A stretch of 64,000 nucleotides of DNA from JAAXIE01 sp965204245 (lineage in GTDB: Bacteria; Chloroflexota; Dehalococcoidia; Lucifugimonadales; JAAXIE01): contig CBDBED010000002.1 in NCBI GenBank assembly GCA_965204245.1, positions 62,001-126,000 on the forward strand. Reading direction: 5' to 3'. Positions within the stretch are counted from its first letter, which is position 1; each line of letters begins with the position of its first letter. Shown here piece after piece: positions 25,165 to 35,900 of this stretch. A model generated the notes under the pieces. That model did no database searches. It was given only the letters and a program-made list of their open reading frames with translations, and was not told the origin of the DNA. The position numbers and the translations under genes are program-made.

Positions 25165-25833
25165 TCAGACCGCCCACTCCTCCTGCCGGTGCGCCATATC
25201 CCAGAACATGTACTCATAGCGCAGGCTGGTTAGGTAGGCGTCCTCCACCTTGGCAGTCTCTTCCGTACCCAAAGAAGAGGCAACGCGGTCCGCCAGCGAA
25301 CGCACCCAATCGGCCAGCCCCTTGAACTCGGGGTCCACGTACATCTCAATCCACTTGGCGTAGAGAGGCGCATGCGCAGGTATGCCCCGCTGCCTCAGGT
25401 GCTCGCCGATTTCCCAATACCCCCACTGGCAGGGCAGGAAGGCAGCCACCAATTCAGGGTAGGTCCCCTGATGGGCCACGTTCAGCAGGAAGCGGGTGTA
25501 GGCCATGGTGGTGGGGGCCATCGGTGTGACTTCCAGATCTTCGTTGCTGATGCCGAACTCAGCGCAGTAGCTCCGGTGCAAGTCCATCTCCACGTTCAGA
25601 GTGCCATCCAGCAAACGGGCGAACCAGCCCATGGTCTCCAAATCCGGTGACCGGGCGGCAGCCAAGGCGATGACGCGGCTATAGTCGATGAGGTACAGGT
25701 AGTCCTGGCGCACATAGAACTTGAACTTGTCCACATCCAGCGTCCCGTCGCCGATGCCCGTGACGAAAGGGTGCCGGAGTATGGCTTGGCGCACGGGCAG
25801 GGCCTTGGCTTCCAAATCGTCCATGAAGCTCAT
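25165..25833 (-). CDS. tenA: TenA/PqqC-family protein, probable thiaminase II
   Basis: A 222-residue all-helical protein. It shows FKFYVRQDYLYLIDYSRV with the conserved Asp D44, the acidic E82 region and the nucleophile C135 in LPCQWGYWEIG, and a C-terminal Glu in YEYMFWDMA. TenA hydrolyses aminopyrimidine breakdown products of thiamine for salvage. It is convergent with the cyclo-ligase gene, 14 bp apart. The complete catalytic set supports an active enzyme. Confidence 0.88.
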   Translation of the reverse strand: MSFMDDLEAKALPVRQAILRHPFVTGIGDGTLDVDKFKFYVRQDYLYLIDYSRVIALAAARSPDLETMGWFARLLDGTLNVEMDLHRSYCAEFGISNEDLEVTPMAPTTMAYTRFLLNVAHQGTYPELVAAFLPCQWGYWEIGEHLRQRGIPAHAPLYAKWIEMYVDPEFKGLADWVRSLADRVASSLGTEETAKVEDAYLTSLRYEYMFWDMAHRQEEWAV

Positions 25834-25942
25834 CGGCGACTCCTGTGATGAGTTAAGCCCGCACTGATGGTGAGACGGACAGCGAGGAGTATACTAGACG
25901 CGCTCGGGCAAAGACTGAGCACCTTCCGGGCACGAGGCAGGC

Positions 25943-27391
25943 ATGAGCTTGGGCGCACGACAATTGGTGCGGGAGTTGGGGAAGGTAGTGGGGCGTGACA
26001 ACGTCCTGCATCATCCCGAAGACTTGCTGGTCTACGAATACGACGGCTCCATCGACCGCTCCGTGCCCCAAGTCGTGGTGTTGCCTGCCAACACCGAAGA
26101 GGTCAGCCGGGTGGTGGCCTTGGCCTACCGCCATGACATCCCGGTGGTGGGCCGTGGGTCGGGCACAGGTCTCAGTGGCGGGGCCATAGCAATCACCGGC
26201 GGCATCCAGATTGCCCTGGCCCGCATGAACCGCATCCTAGAGGTCAACCGGCAGGACCGGCTGGCCACAGTGCAGCCCGCAGTCATCAACCTGAATCTGG
26301 ATAACCGGGTACGACAGTCGGGAATGCGATATGCCCCCGACCCCTCCAGCCAGCGGGCATGCAGCATCGGCGGCAACGTCGCGGAAAACGCAGGAGGCCC
26401 CCACTGCTTGGCCTATGGCGTGACCACCAACCACGTCCTTGGTCTCGAAGTGGTGCTGGAGGACGGCTCCATCGAACGCTTGGGGAGTCGTGCGCGAGAG
26501 GCCCCCGGATACGACCTGCGGGGCGCGTTCGTAGGCTCCGAAGGCACCTTTGGCATCGCCACCACAGCCACCGTGAGGTTGCTGCCAGCCCCCCCTGCAG
26601 TAAAGACCTTCCAGGGCGTGTTTCCCGATGTGCCGTCGGCCTGCAATGCCGTGTCCGCCATCATCGGGCGGGGCATAGTGCCCGCCGCCATGGAGATGGT
26701 CGACGCCCTGACCATCAAGGCAGTGCAGAGCGTGATGGATGCGGGGTACCCCGACAGTGCCGGAGCGGTGCTGCTGATTGAGGTCGAGGGAACTGACGAC
26801 GAGGTACAGGAGTTGGAGGCCGAAGTGCGTCCCGCGCTGCACGACGCCCGCTCCACCGATGTCCGGGCAGCTACCGACGCTGCCGACAGGGAGCGCCTCT
26901 GGTCCGGACGCAAGGGCGCCTTGGGAGCCCTTGGCAGCTTGGCCCCCAACTATTATCTCGTGGATGGGGTGGTCCCGCGCACCCAACTGGCTCCGGTCCT
27001 GGAGAAGGTGGAGGAGGTCTCAAAGCACTACCGTTTCCCCATTGCCAACGTTTTCCATGCCGGAGACGGGAACCTCCACCCCTGCATCCTGTTCGATGAA
27101 CGGCGTGACGGTGAACTGGAAAGGGTCACCGAGGCCGGTGGCGAGTTGTTGAAGATTTGCGTTGACGCGGGCGGGACTCTCAGCGGCGAGCATGGCATCG
27201 GCTTGGAGAAGAAGGCCTACATGCCCTTGGTGTTCACCGACGACGACATGGACACCATGCTGAAAATCCGCAACGCCTTTGCCCCCAAGGGAACGTTCAA
27301 CCCAGGCAAGATTTTCCCCGGAGGCCCCGAGTTGACCCACAATGTCCAACCCCACGCGGTGGCCATGACCGGCCCCGGGGCTTATGTGTAA
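25943..27391 (+). CDS. glcD: Glycolate oxidase FAD subunit GlcD-like (FAD-linked oxidase)
   Basis: A 482-residue protein with an N-terminal PCMH-type FAD domain (VVGRGSGTGLSGGAI near 70-84 and SIGGNVAENAGG near 138-149) and a C-terminal FAD-oxidase domain ending in NVFHAGDGNLHP, LSGEHGIGLEK and FNPGKIFPG. It is followed by glcE (6 bp) and glcF, giving the classic three-subunit glycolate oxidase that makes glyoxylate and passes electrons to the membrane. D-lactate dehydrogenases share this fold, but the three-gene set favours glycolate. Confidence 0.9.
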   Translation: MSLGARQLVRELGKVVGRDNVLHHPEDLLVYEYDGSIDRSVPQVVVLPANTEEVSRVVALAYRHDIPVVGRGSGTGLSGGAIAITGGIQIALARMNRILEVNRQDRLATVQPAVINLNLDNRVRQSGMRYAPDPSSQRACSIGGNVAENAGGPHCLAYGVTTNHVLGLEVVLEDGSIERLGSRAREAPGYDLRGAFVGSEGTFGIATTATVRLLPAPPAVKTFQGVFPDVPSACNAVSAIIGRGIVPAAMEMVDALTIKAVQSVMDAGYPDSAGAVLLIEVEGTDDEVQELEAEVRPALHDARSTDVRAATDAADRERLWSGRKGALGALGSLAPNYYLVDGVVPRTQLAPVLEKVEEVSKHYRFPIANVFHAGDGNLHPCILFDERRDGELERVTEAGGELLKICVDAGGTLSGEHGIGLEKKAYMPLVFTDDDMDTMLKIRNAFAPKGTFNPGKIFPGGPELTHNVQPHAVAMTGPGAYV

Positions 27392-27397
27392 GCCACT

Positions 27398-28723
27398 GTG
27401 ACGTCCGCCACCTCTAAACCTATGGACTTCCGGGATGTGATCGACTCCCAGTCGCTGCTGCCCGAAGACCGCTTGTCCGATTACTCCGTCGATGGCGTCA
27501 TACCGTCAGCCGTGGTCGCTCCTCGCACAATCGAGGAGTTGGCGGAACTTATGCGTCTGGCTTCGGATAGGGGACTAAGCGTCGTCCCTTGGGGCGGCGG
27601 GACCAAGATGGGCTTGGGCAATCCTCCGTCCGCTGTGGACGTTGTCATTCTGACGACCTCCCTGAACGGGCTGATATCCCACGAAGCAGCAGACCTCACC
27701 GTCGCGGTGCAGGCCGGCATGTCCTTGGCATCCCTGCAAGAACGGCTGGCGGAGCAGGGGCAATACCTGCCCTTGCAGGCCCCTTTGCCCCGTCGCAGTA
27801 CCATCGGCGGCATCCTCGCCACGGCAGCCTCCGGCCCGTGGCGGTTAGCCTACGGCAGTCCCCGCGACTGGCTTATCGGCAGTTCGGTAGTGCTCGCAGA
27901 CGGCACCCAAGCCAAGAGCGGCGGCCAAGTCGTCAAAAACGTAACGGGCTACGACCTCAACAAGCTCTATGCGGGCTCTCTGGGCACTCTGGCAGTAATA
28001 GTAGGGGCCACCTTCAAGGTGTCCCCGTTGCCAGCGCAGGCCAGCGTTGTGGCAGCTTCATTCGCATCCGTCGAAGCTGCAATGGATGCCTCCCAGAAGC
28101 TGCTCGCCGGACTCTATCTTCCGCGTGCGCTGCAATTGGTCGCCGGAAGGCCCGGCTCTTGGCTACCGCAGTTTCCTGACAGCGATGACGTGGAGGCCTG
28201 TTTGCTGGTGGAGCACGCTGGCGGAACGCAAGCCGTGTCCGTCAAGATAGCTGAAACACAGAATCTCCTGACCCATAATGGCGCCGTCTCGGTGCAGGAT
28301 TTTTCTCAAGGGGACCCATGGCAGGCGATTACGGATATGGGATGGGTGGATACCCATCCCGGCGACCTTCTGCTCCGTGCCATGACCCAGCCCTCGCTCC
28401 TGCCAGCCTTGGTCTTAGGGCTCCAGGGCTCCGATGCTCCGCCACGAATGGCGGCCGACCCAGGGTACGGGCTGATTCGCTTGATGTGGCCGGGCCAAGA
28501 GGGAGCCTTGACCGAAGACCGCATGGTGGAAGCCATTAACGAGTTGCGCGCTGCTGCAAGATCGCTGGACGGACACTTGGTGGTGGAGCGGTGCCCATTG
28601 GCGGTGAAGGAGCAGGTGGATGTGTGGGGCGATGTTGAAGCCGCTGGCTTGATGAGGCGCATCAAAGACAGACTCGATCCCCAAGGCACCCTGAATCCGG
28701 GCCGTTTCGCGGCAGGCATCTGA
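27398..28723 (+). CDS. glcE: Glycolate oxidase FAD-binding subunit GlcE-like
   Basis: A 441-residue FAD-binding protein starting at GTG 27398. VVPWGGGTKMGLGN (about 60-73) and STIGGILATAASGPWRLAYGS are the PCMH FAD motifs; GGQVVKNVTGYDLNKLYAGSLGTL is a strong GlcE signature. Unlike GlcD it lacks the His-rich catalytic C-terminus. It lies between glcD and glcF with 2-6 bp gaps, so the three are one operon and should assemble together. Confidence 0.9.
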   Translation: MTSATSKPMDFRDVIDSQSLLPEDRLSDYSVDGVIPSAVVAPRTIEELAELMRLASDRGLSVVPWGGGTKMGLGNPPSAVDVVILTTSLNGLISHEAADLTVAVQAGMSLASLQERLAEQGQYLPLQAPLPRRSTIGGILATAASGPWRLAYGSPRDWLIGSSVVLADGTQAKSGGQVVKNVTGYDLNKLYAGSLGTLAVIVGATFKVSPLPAQASVVAASFASVEAAMDASQKLLAGLYLPRALQLVAGRPGSWLPQFPDSDDVEACLLVEHAGGTQAVSVKIAETQNLLTHNGAVSVQDFSQGDPWQAITDMGWVDTHPGDLLLRAMTQPSLLPALVLGLQGSDAPPRMAADPGYGLIRLMWPGQEGALTEDRMVEAINELRAAARSLDGHLVVERCPLAVKEQVDVWGDVEAAGLMRRIKDRLDPQGTLNPGRFAAGI

Positions 28724-28725
28724 TA

Positions 28726-30042
28726 ATGACTTCACCTCTCTCCACGCAGCGCCTTCCCGGTTTTACCGGCCCCGATATGCCGGAAGAAGCCGACATGTAT
28801 CGCTGCGTACACTGCGGCCTCTGCCTCAGTTCCTGTCCTACCTACATGGAGACTGGCCGGGAGACCCAGTCACCGCGTGGACGCATTGCCCTCATGCGGG
28901 CGGTCAACGAGGGGCGTCTGGAAATCACGCCCCGCGTCGTCTCCCACTGGGAGACCTGCTTGGAGTGTCGCGCCTGCGAGGCAATGTGCCCTTCCGGCGT
29001 GCCCTACGGGCGTCTCATGGAGCGCACCAGAGCGCAAGTAGCCCGCAAGCACAAGCGCTCCTTCATGCAGAAGGTGATGGCGCAGGTTTTCCTCCGCTGG
29101 GTTCTCCCCCACCAGCGGAGGCTTGCCCTTGGCTTCTTCCTCTTGCGCCTATACCAGCGGAGCGGACTGCGATGGCTCAAGCAGAGGACTCTCCTGCGTC
29201 TGCTTCCCCAACGCATCCGACGCTTGGAGGAGCAGTTGCCCCGCGTCACCGGGCCCACTTTCGGGCCTCGCCGGGAGGTCTATCCCGCCCAAGGACCGGT
29301 CCGCATGAAAGTTGGACTGCTCTCCGGCTGTGTCATGCCCCTCATGCAGGGGAATACGATGGAGGCTGCGGTACGAGTGCTGACCCGCAATGGGTGCGAG
29401 GTATCGGTCACCATGGGGCAGGTATGCTGCGGCGCGTTGAACACCCACGCCGGTGACTTGGAGACAGCCCGCCGTTTGGCCCGCCGCAACATCGACACCT
29501 TTCTCAACGCTGGCGTGGAGCGCATCGTGACTGTCTCCGCAGGTTGCGGCTCCGCCATGAAGGAATACGCCCAGCTTCTGGCCGATGACCCGGTATACGT
29601 CGAGAAGGCAGCCCGCTTTGGCGAAATGACCGTTGACGTTACCGAACTGCTCGCATCCCTGCCTCTGGAACCGCCCCAAGGCGAGGTACGCCTGCGTGCC
29701 ACCTATCAAGACCCCTGTCACTTGGCCCATGCCCAGCGCATCAGCCAGCCCCCAAGGGAAATCCTGAACAGTATCCCCGGCTTGGAGTTCGTGGAGATGG
29801 AGGACTCCAGCCGCTGCTGCGGCGGTGCTGGCACCTACTCCATGCTGCAACCCGACCTCTCGTCACGACTGCTGCGGAACAAGATGGACAAGGTGATGGC
29901 GACAGCCCCCGACATCGTGGTCACTGCCAACCCAGGCTGCATGATGCAATTGGAGACCGGAATGCGCACCCGGCACGCAGACATCTCGGTCATGCACATA
30001 GTGGACGTGCTGGATATGGCCTACCGGGCGGAGAACCCCTGA
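28726..30042 (+). CDS. glcF: Glycolate oxidase iron-sulfur subunit GlcF-like
   Basis: A 438-residue protein with two 4Fe-4S ferredoxin motifs, C27-C30-C33-C37P and C78-C81-C84-C88P, followed by two CCG domains (SGCVMPLMQGN with VCCGALNTHAG, and DPCHLAHAQR with SRCCGGAGTY) like those of heterodisulfide reductase and succinate-type oxidoreductases. It carries electrons from GlcDE to the quinone pool. Last gene of the operon, convergent with the aminotransferase gene. Confidence 0.92.
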   Translation: MTSPLSTQRLPGFTGPDMPEEADMYRCVHCGLCLSSCPTYMETGRETQSPRGRIALMRAVNEGRLEITPRVVSHWETCLECRACEAMCPSGVPYGRLMERTRAQVARKHKRSFMQKVMAQVFLRWVLPHQRRLALGFFLLRLYQRSGLRWLKQRTLLRLLPQRIRRLEEQLPRVTGPTFGPRREVYPAQGPVRMKVGLLSGCVMPLMQGNTMEAAVRVLTRNGCEVSVTMGQVCCGALNTHAGDLETARRLARRNIDTFLNAGVERIVTVSAGCGSAMKEYAQLLADDPVYVEKAARFGEMTVDVTELLASLPLEPPQGEVRLRATYQDPCHLAHAQRISQPPREILNSIPGLEFVEMEDSSRCCGGAGTYSMLQPDLSSRLLRNKMDKVMATAPDIVVTANPGCMMQLETGMRTRHADISVMHIVDVLDMAYRAENP

Positions 30043-30078
30043 AAAGGCAGGTCGGGTCCCCTCCCTGACGAGTGCTGA

Positions 30079-31266
30079 TTACCCCACCGCCGCCAGCGAA
30101 CGCTGCGCAGCAGCCACCCCAACCCCAGGCTCAACTGGGAAGCCCTCTCCCGGCAATATCCGCTCCAGTGCTGACAGCAACGCAAGGACACTCGTCTCAC
30201 GGCAGGAGTCCCCCATCAGGCCGATACGCCAGATCTTCCCGCGCGTGTCCCCCAGCCCGCCCGATATCTCAATGTTGTAGTCTTCCAGCAAACGGGTGCG
30301 TACGTTGGTGTCCTCCACCCCGTCGGGTATTACGGCAGTGGTCAGCGGGTCGAGATGGTGCGCTGGGTCGGCGAACAGACCGACGCCCATGGCTTGCAGA
30401 CCCGCCCGCAGGGCTCTCGCGCACCGGGCATGACGCTCGATGCGGTTCTCCAGACCCTCCTCCACCATCATCGCCAGTGCCTCCCGCAGGGCGTACATCA
30501 TGGAGATTGGAGTGGTGTGGTGGTAGGCCCGGGTGTTCGACCAGTAGGTCTCCAAGTCGGCCATACCAAGGTAATAGCTCTGCACCGGGGTCTCACGGTT
30601 GCGCATCGCATCAGTGGCCCGCGGCCCCAGGGTTATGGGGGCCAACCCCGGAGGTGCTCCCACGCACTTCTGGGTGGCACTGTAGCAGATGTCCACGTCC
30701 CAGTCGTCGACAGCGACCTCGTGTCCGCCTAAAGACGACACGGTATCAGCAATGATCAGGGCGTCGTGGCGGTGTGCCAGTGCGCAAACCTCTTCCAAGG
30801 GCGACAGCACGCCAGTGGAGGTCTCCCCATGCACCACTCCCAACACCTTCACATGGGAGTGTCGCTTGAGTTCCTCCTCCACCACGTTGGGGTCGACGGC
30901 AGTTCCCAGCGGGAACTCCAGTGTATGCACATCGGCCCCGCACCGCCGCGCGATCTCGGCCATGCGCCGCCCGAAGAACCCGTTGATGGCTATTACCACA
31001 GTGTCGCCCCGCTCCAGAACGTTGCACAGCGCAGCTTCCATGCCCCCGGTGCCCGTCGATGAAAGGGGAAGGGTCATCCTGTTTGACGTGCGAAAGAGCC
31101 GGCACAGCATGTCGAACACATCGTCCATGCACTGGAAAAACACGGGATCCAAGTGCCCCAACACAGGCTGGGTCATCGCTTGCAGCACCCGCGGATTCAC
31201 GCTGCTGGGCCCCGGCCCTAACAAAAGCCTCTGCGGGGGTCGAAACTCTTCCACACGTTCACTCAT
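30079..31266 (-). CDS. Alanine-glyoxylate / serine-pyruvate aminotransferase family protein
   Basis: A 395-residue class V aminotransferase. The PLP lysine is K200 in YSATQKCVGAPPGLAP, the aspartate pairing with the pyridine N is in IADTVSSLGG, and the N-terminal LLGPGPSSVNPRVL is typical of alanine-glyoxylate aminotransferase. It would turn glyoxylate into glycine. Facing glcDEF, it forms a sensible glycolate-to-glycine route with that enzyme. Its start overlaps the end of the helicase frame by eight bases. Confidence 0.88.
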   Translation of the reverse strand: MSERVEEFRPPQRLLLGPGPSSVNPRVLQAMTQPVLGHLDPVFFQCMDDVFDMLCRLFRTSNRMTLPLSSTGTGGMEAALCNVLERGDTVVIAINGFFGRRMAEIARRCGADVHTLEFPLGTAVDPNVVEEELKRHSHVKVLGVVHGETSTGVLSPLEEVCALAHRHDALIIADTVSSLGGHEVAVDDWDVDICYSATQKCVGAPPGLAPITLGPRATDAMRNRETPVQSYYLGMADLETYWSNTRAYHHTTPISMMYALREALAMMVEEGLENRIERHARCARALRAGLQAMGVGLFADPAHHLDPLTTAVIPDGVEDTNVRTRLLEDYNIEISGGLGDTRGKIWRIGLMGDSCRETSVLALLSALERILPGEGFPVEPGVGVAAAQRSLAAVG

Positions 31267-32353
31267 CCGTTCCCTCTTCCATCGATGTTTGATTGGAGCA
31301 AATTGGCTCGAATACCAATTCGGGCACTACGACTTCCCACGAATCGCAACGCAACCCGGTCCGGTACGCTGGCTCAGAACTCTCTCGCTCCCATGTAGCA
31401 ATGGCGAGCACGGCGGCAGAGGCGCAGCGCATTCCTCTGGGCGCTTGAAACCTATCGGCGACCCTTCCTACCACCGTCCCGTACTGGTCCATCAGTTCCC
31501 AGCGATTCGACTCGACTCTCACATGTAGCACGTCACCCGGCCCCAGCTCGGCAATGGCATTATGCACATGATGGCCGGGCGCGTGGTATCCCGCAAAGCT
31601 CAGAAACACATCCTTCAAATTGAAGCTCTTGTGCTGACGGGCGAGTTCCTTGGACGCTGAAGGAATTCTTGAAGGTGAGCGATACAACACGGACGGTTTT
31701 TCCGCCAACGCATCCTGAATTGGGTGCGGTCTCGAAAACCGCCCGCCCTGAAACCGACTGAGCATAAGAGTCTGCCGTGCCCGGGTCATGGCTACATAGT
31801 ACAGCCGCCTCTGGGTATCCACATCCTCACCCTGACCGGGACGGTCCCAGCCTCCATCCAGCACCGCAGCATGGTCGAACTCCAGCCCCTTGGCCCCATG
31901 AGCGGTCGTCAATAGGAGTCCCCGCTGGCGACGCCGCATCTCCCGGGCCCATTCCGCCAGCCATTCGATGAAGGCATCGACCATCGTTGCTGCATCTTCG
32001 GTCTCCCCCTCATACTCGGCTATAGCTTCCTGAAGCAGCTTCGTCCAAGAGTTTGCGGTTTGCTTGGTCACCCATTCGTTCAGGTCCGAAATTGTCACCA
32101 GTCGAGTGTTTCGGCCCCGCAGCCACTTTACCAGTCCCTGGGTCTCCCGCAGGCGCCACACGCCGGTGAACCCTTCATTCCCCATCTGCACCGGTATCCC
32201 CTCAAGTTCGCACAAGCTGCGCACGGGCTCCAGATAACCCCATTCCCGGGCTATCACTGCACAGGACGCCCAGTCCCAATCCGAGGGCGAGGCCCGATAG
32301 CCTGCGCAACTCGGCGACGATCGTCTGAGCTTGGGAAATGGGAGTGTCTCCAA
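31259..32353 (-). CDS. UvrD-type helicase C-terminal part (fragment 3 of 3 of a frameshifted fusion helicase)
   Basis: This frame carries the end of a UvrD/Rep-like helicase: LLTTAHGAKGLEFDHAAVLDGG (motif V area) and QRRLYYVAMTRARQTLML (motif VI), then a tail of about 150 residues with no clear match. The first 20 codons are out of frame with the parent. The coding sense joins the preceding frame near 32290-32296, where a CCC run (plus strand) suggests one extra base. Removing it gives a continuous UvrD domain. The stop overlaps the aminotransferase start. Confidence 0.8.
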   Translation of the reverse strand: METLPFPKLRRSSPSCAGYRASPSDWDWASCAVIAREWGYLEPVRSLCELEGIPVQMGNEGFTGVWRLRETQGLVKWLRGRNTRLVTISDLNEWVTKQTANSWTKLLQEAIAEYEGETEDAATMVDAFIEWLAEWAREMRRRQRGLLLTTAHGAKGLEFDHAAVLDGGWDRPGQGEDVDTQRRLYYVAMTRARQTLMLSRFQGGRFSRPHPIQDALAEKPSVLYRSPSRIPSASKELARQHKSFNLKDVFLSFAGYHAPGHHVHNAIAELGPGDVLHVRVESNRWELMDQYGTVVGRVADRFQAPRGMRCASAAVLAIATWERESSEPAYRTGLRCDSWEVVVPELVFEPICSNQTSMEEGTDE

Positions 32354-32918
32354 CGGGCAGCACTTGGACCCGACCTTGCGTCACCGGGTCTCGCAACGCC
32401 CAGTCCCCGCCATCCGGCTCTTTCACCCGCCGGCGGTCAACGTGAATTGGATGGTCCGCCTTCATCCTCTCACAGGATGGCCCGATAACTGCGTTGGCAG
32501 CAGCGACGATGTGGCCCGTAGAGCGATAGTTGTCGGTCAAATAGGCCGGACGAGCTTTGTAATCCTCTTCGAAACGGCGGATGAACTCTACCGAAGAACC
32601 CTTGAAGGTGTAGATGTTCTGGTCGTCATCCCCCACTGCGAAGAGGCTGAGCTTATCGTCCTCTTCGGCAAGAGTCCTGCCTGCCAGCGCCGAAATCAGT
32701 TCATACTCTTCTTTGCCGATGTCCTGATATTCGTCCACCAGTATCCATCGGAAACCCGACAGCAGACGCGTCCTCTGTTCGTCCGCTTCATCGGGTGGCA
32801 GACCTTCTCCACGCAGAAGGGCAATGGCATCGCGAAGAATGTCCCGGAAGTCGGCATCGTCAAGGCGATTGGCGCGCCCCGAGAAACTGGCCCCCCACCA
32901 AGCGCATCGCCAAGGCAT
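32202..32918 (-). CDS. UvrD-type helicase middle part (fragment 2 of 3 of a frameshifted fusion helicase)
   Basis: This frame holds the UvrD Walker B region WILVDEYQDIGKEEYELISAL and the motif III/IV area VGDDDQNIYTFKGSS and LTDNYRST. The true coding part begins near 32890: in the six-G run on the minus strand (plus-strand C6 at 32891-32896), dropping one base joins CHALAMRLVG to ASFSGRANRLDD without a break. The last 25 or so codons before the stop are again out of frame with the parent. It cannot be a working protein alone, because it lacks Walker A and motifs V-VI. Confidence 0.8.
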   Translation of the reverse strand: MPWRCAWWGASFSGRANRLDDADFRDILRDAIALLRGEGLPPDEADEQRTRLLSGFRWILVDEYQDIGKEEYELISALAGRTLAEEDDKLSLFAVGDDDQNIYTFKGSSVEFIRRFEEDYKARPAYLTDNYRSTGHIVAAANAVIGPSCERMKADHPIHVDRRRVKEPDGGDWALRDPVTQGRVQVLPVGDTPISQAQTIVAELRRLSGLALGLGLGVLCSDSPGMGLSGARAQLVRT

Positions 32919-35900
32919 GACAGGTGAGCACCGTCACTCCCCGCGCGTCGTCGCCAATGAGCTCCGTGAGGCGACGACGTATCTCCACTGCCGCGTGCCG
33001 GTTATACGCCAGAGCGATAATGCCACGGGGGTTCTCCCGCTTCACTCGTATCAAATATGCGATTCGGTGCACCAGCACCCGCGTTTTCCCCGAGCCGGGT
33101 CCCGCCAGAACCAGCACGTTTGCCTGCTCCCGTTCATCCGCCACAATGCGCCGCTGTAAGGGGTTCCTCAAGCTTTCCACGATGGCCTGCCACGATTCCG
33201 GTGTGGTCTGGCGTGAAAGCTCAGTATCTCGGTCTGGCATCCAGCGTCGCAGGAATTCATCTTCGTCGAATCTGAAATAGTCCACAACCAAGCGCAGGGC
33301 ATCGGCGATGGCGATGAGGGCAAGCCTCACATATTCCGCCATAACGTGAATCTGCCGTATCTGTTCATCATAGTGGATTTTGAGGGAAGCGAAGTCAGTG
33401 TTGGCAAAGCCCCGTCTTTCCGGTTTCAGCCGTATCGTCATGGCTGGACGGAACACCGTCAGTCCCTTGTTCAGCCTGATGACCTCCTGCTCGTGCAGCC
33501 ACAACAGGGCCCGGTCCATCAGCTTGGCAGGGTCTCGGACCTCGTTGGCAAGCACCATATCCGACTTCACGGTCGCCAGCAGCTTGCCCAGCGTCGTCTC
33601 TGCCAAGAGGTCAGCGCCATGGCTTCCCGGCGGCAGGTTTTCCAGCAGATGGTCAACCAAGCGGCTCGCGGCCGCACGACGGAGTTCGGCAGTCTTCTCC
33701 AAAGCCGACCATTCACGTTGCAAAGCTATCTGCATCGCCTCCCGGTCTCGCTCTCGAACTCCAAGGCTCCCCCCGCCTCCCCCCTCACCCCGGCCATCGG
33801 CGGCGATGCTGCGCACGATGCGGCGCAGGCGCTCCGGCAGCGCATACCCATGCCCTTCATCCTTGAGTCGTTGTGAGGCGAGCCGTAGATGCAGCGTGGA
33901 GGTGTCGCCCTTCTGCATATCCGGGCAAGTCTCGCGCAGGAGCCCTATCAGTCCCTGTTCCAAGTCTGATGCCTCTTGGAACCGTTGCCGTGAGGAACGC
34001 TGTACGCCTGCGTGCACGAAGGCCGTCAACGCCGTATCGTTGCTGGCAATGCCCAATTGCTCCAAGTCGTGCAGCGCAGCCCGTACTCCTTCGGGGCTTA
34101 AGCCCGACGCCGCCATCAGTTCGTCGGTGGAAATGCCCTCGTCCGGGTCTGCTTGGACCATTGCCTCGCAGATACTCAGGAGTCGGTCGCGGTAGTCATT
34201 GGAAATGCCAGCCTTCTGTAGCTTTCCCCGGGCCTCCTCGACAGAGCCCACTCGCAGGGAAGAGGGGAATACTCGCACGCGGTTCTCTTCCCTCGTCAGA
34301 AGCTCCGCCTCTTCCAGCCACGCCACTGAGGTGCGCACTCTCGTATCGTCGGTAACCGAGTCCCGTTCGAATTCCGCGTCCGCGTCCTCCCGCAGGATTT
34401 CACCCGGGGTAGCCACCACCTCCCCTTCCGGGTTGTCCTTTCCATGGGAGCGGTTTTTCTTGTCGAGGTTTCGCAACGCCTTTAGTACGGCTTGGATTTC
34501 CCGCCTTGTCAGCCGGGAACGGGCCGACATGCCGAACTGGCGCTCCACGTCGTCCTGTGTATAGAGGAGCACACAACGCGCCGCCTGCTGGTCGCGTCCC
34601 GCCCGCCCTGCCTCCTGCAAGTAATTCTCCAGCGAGCCGGGCACATCGGCATGCACCACCAACCGCACATCCGGCTTATCGATGCCCATGCCGAAGGCGT
34701 TCGTGGCCACGATGACCCGCAGGCTGCCATTGATGAAGCTCTGCTGCACGTTCTTTTTCGTCTCAGGCGACAGTCCTGCGTGAAAATAGTTCGCCTCCAT
34801 GCCGCTTTCTTGCAAAAACTGTGCCACCTCTTCGGCCTGCCGTCGCGTGGCGCAATAGACGATTGCACCTCCTGTGCCATCCCCAGGAAGGTCAGCCGTC
34901 AGGACTTGGTGAATATCAGCCAGCTTTTGCGCACTGCTGGTCTGTACCACTATGAAGTCAAGGTTGGTGCGATGGGCTCCGCCGAAGAAGACCTTCAACT
35001 CGACGTCCAGTTCAGTACGGAAATAGTCCACGATTTCGGCAATTACATCCGGCTTGGCGGTTGCCGTCAGGCACAAGACTGGAGGGACCCGCTCTTCCCC
35101 AGCCCTCTCACGTATGAAGCGCCCGACATAGCGGTAGTCGGGCCGGAAATCGTGCCCCCATTTCGACAGACAATGGGCCTCATCCAGTACCCATGCGCCA
35201 ATCTCACGTTGGGCCAAAATTCGACGCACCGATACGCTGCGAAGCTGCTCCGGCGAGATGATGAGAATGCCCGCATCACCCAAGCGCACCCTGTCTAGGG
35301 CGTCGGCCCGCTCCGGCATGGACAGAAGCCCATTGATGGTAACGCACGATCCAACGCCTTTTGCCTCCAACCCCTTCACTTGGTCTTCCATCAGGGCGGC
35401 CAGAGGCGATATCACTACTGTCAGAGCCCCCGTCTTGTCATACCGCGAAAGGGCCGGTATCTGGTAGCAGAGGGACTTTCCGGCCCCCGTAGGCATCACC
35501 CCCAGTACGTTCTCTCCCGCCATCGCGGCTTCGATTATGGCCTTTTGCATGGGCTGACCGTCTTCGTCTTCCGGCTCTGGACGGAACTCGTCAAATCCGA
35601 ACCAGCGCGTAAGCTCCTTCTTGGCGTCGTGTCTTTCACGGCACCACTCACAGGAACCATCAGTGCAAGCCATATCACGCAACTTGTGCACCAGCGCACC
35701 AGCGCCGGGAAACTGATGACGCACCCACGGAGGCATGACCGAGTTGCCTCCCGACACCGATAGCCACGCCAGCGCATAAGCCAGAGGCCAGCCATCCCGT
35801 GCCGCTTCCGCTAGGGCTTCATGGGCTTGCGTCCGGCAGGATTTCCCGTCCAGCAGTGTATGAATTCCATCAGAGGCCTCAGCATCGGACGGCCTCGACG

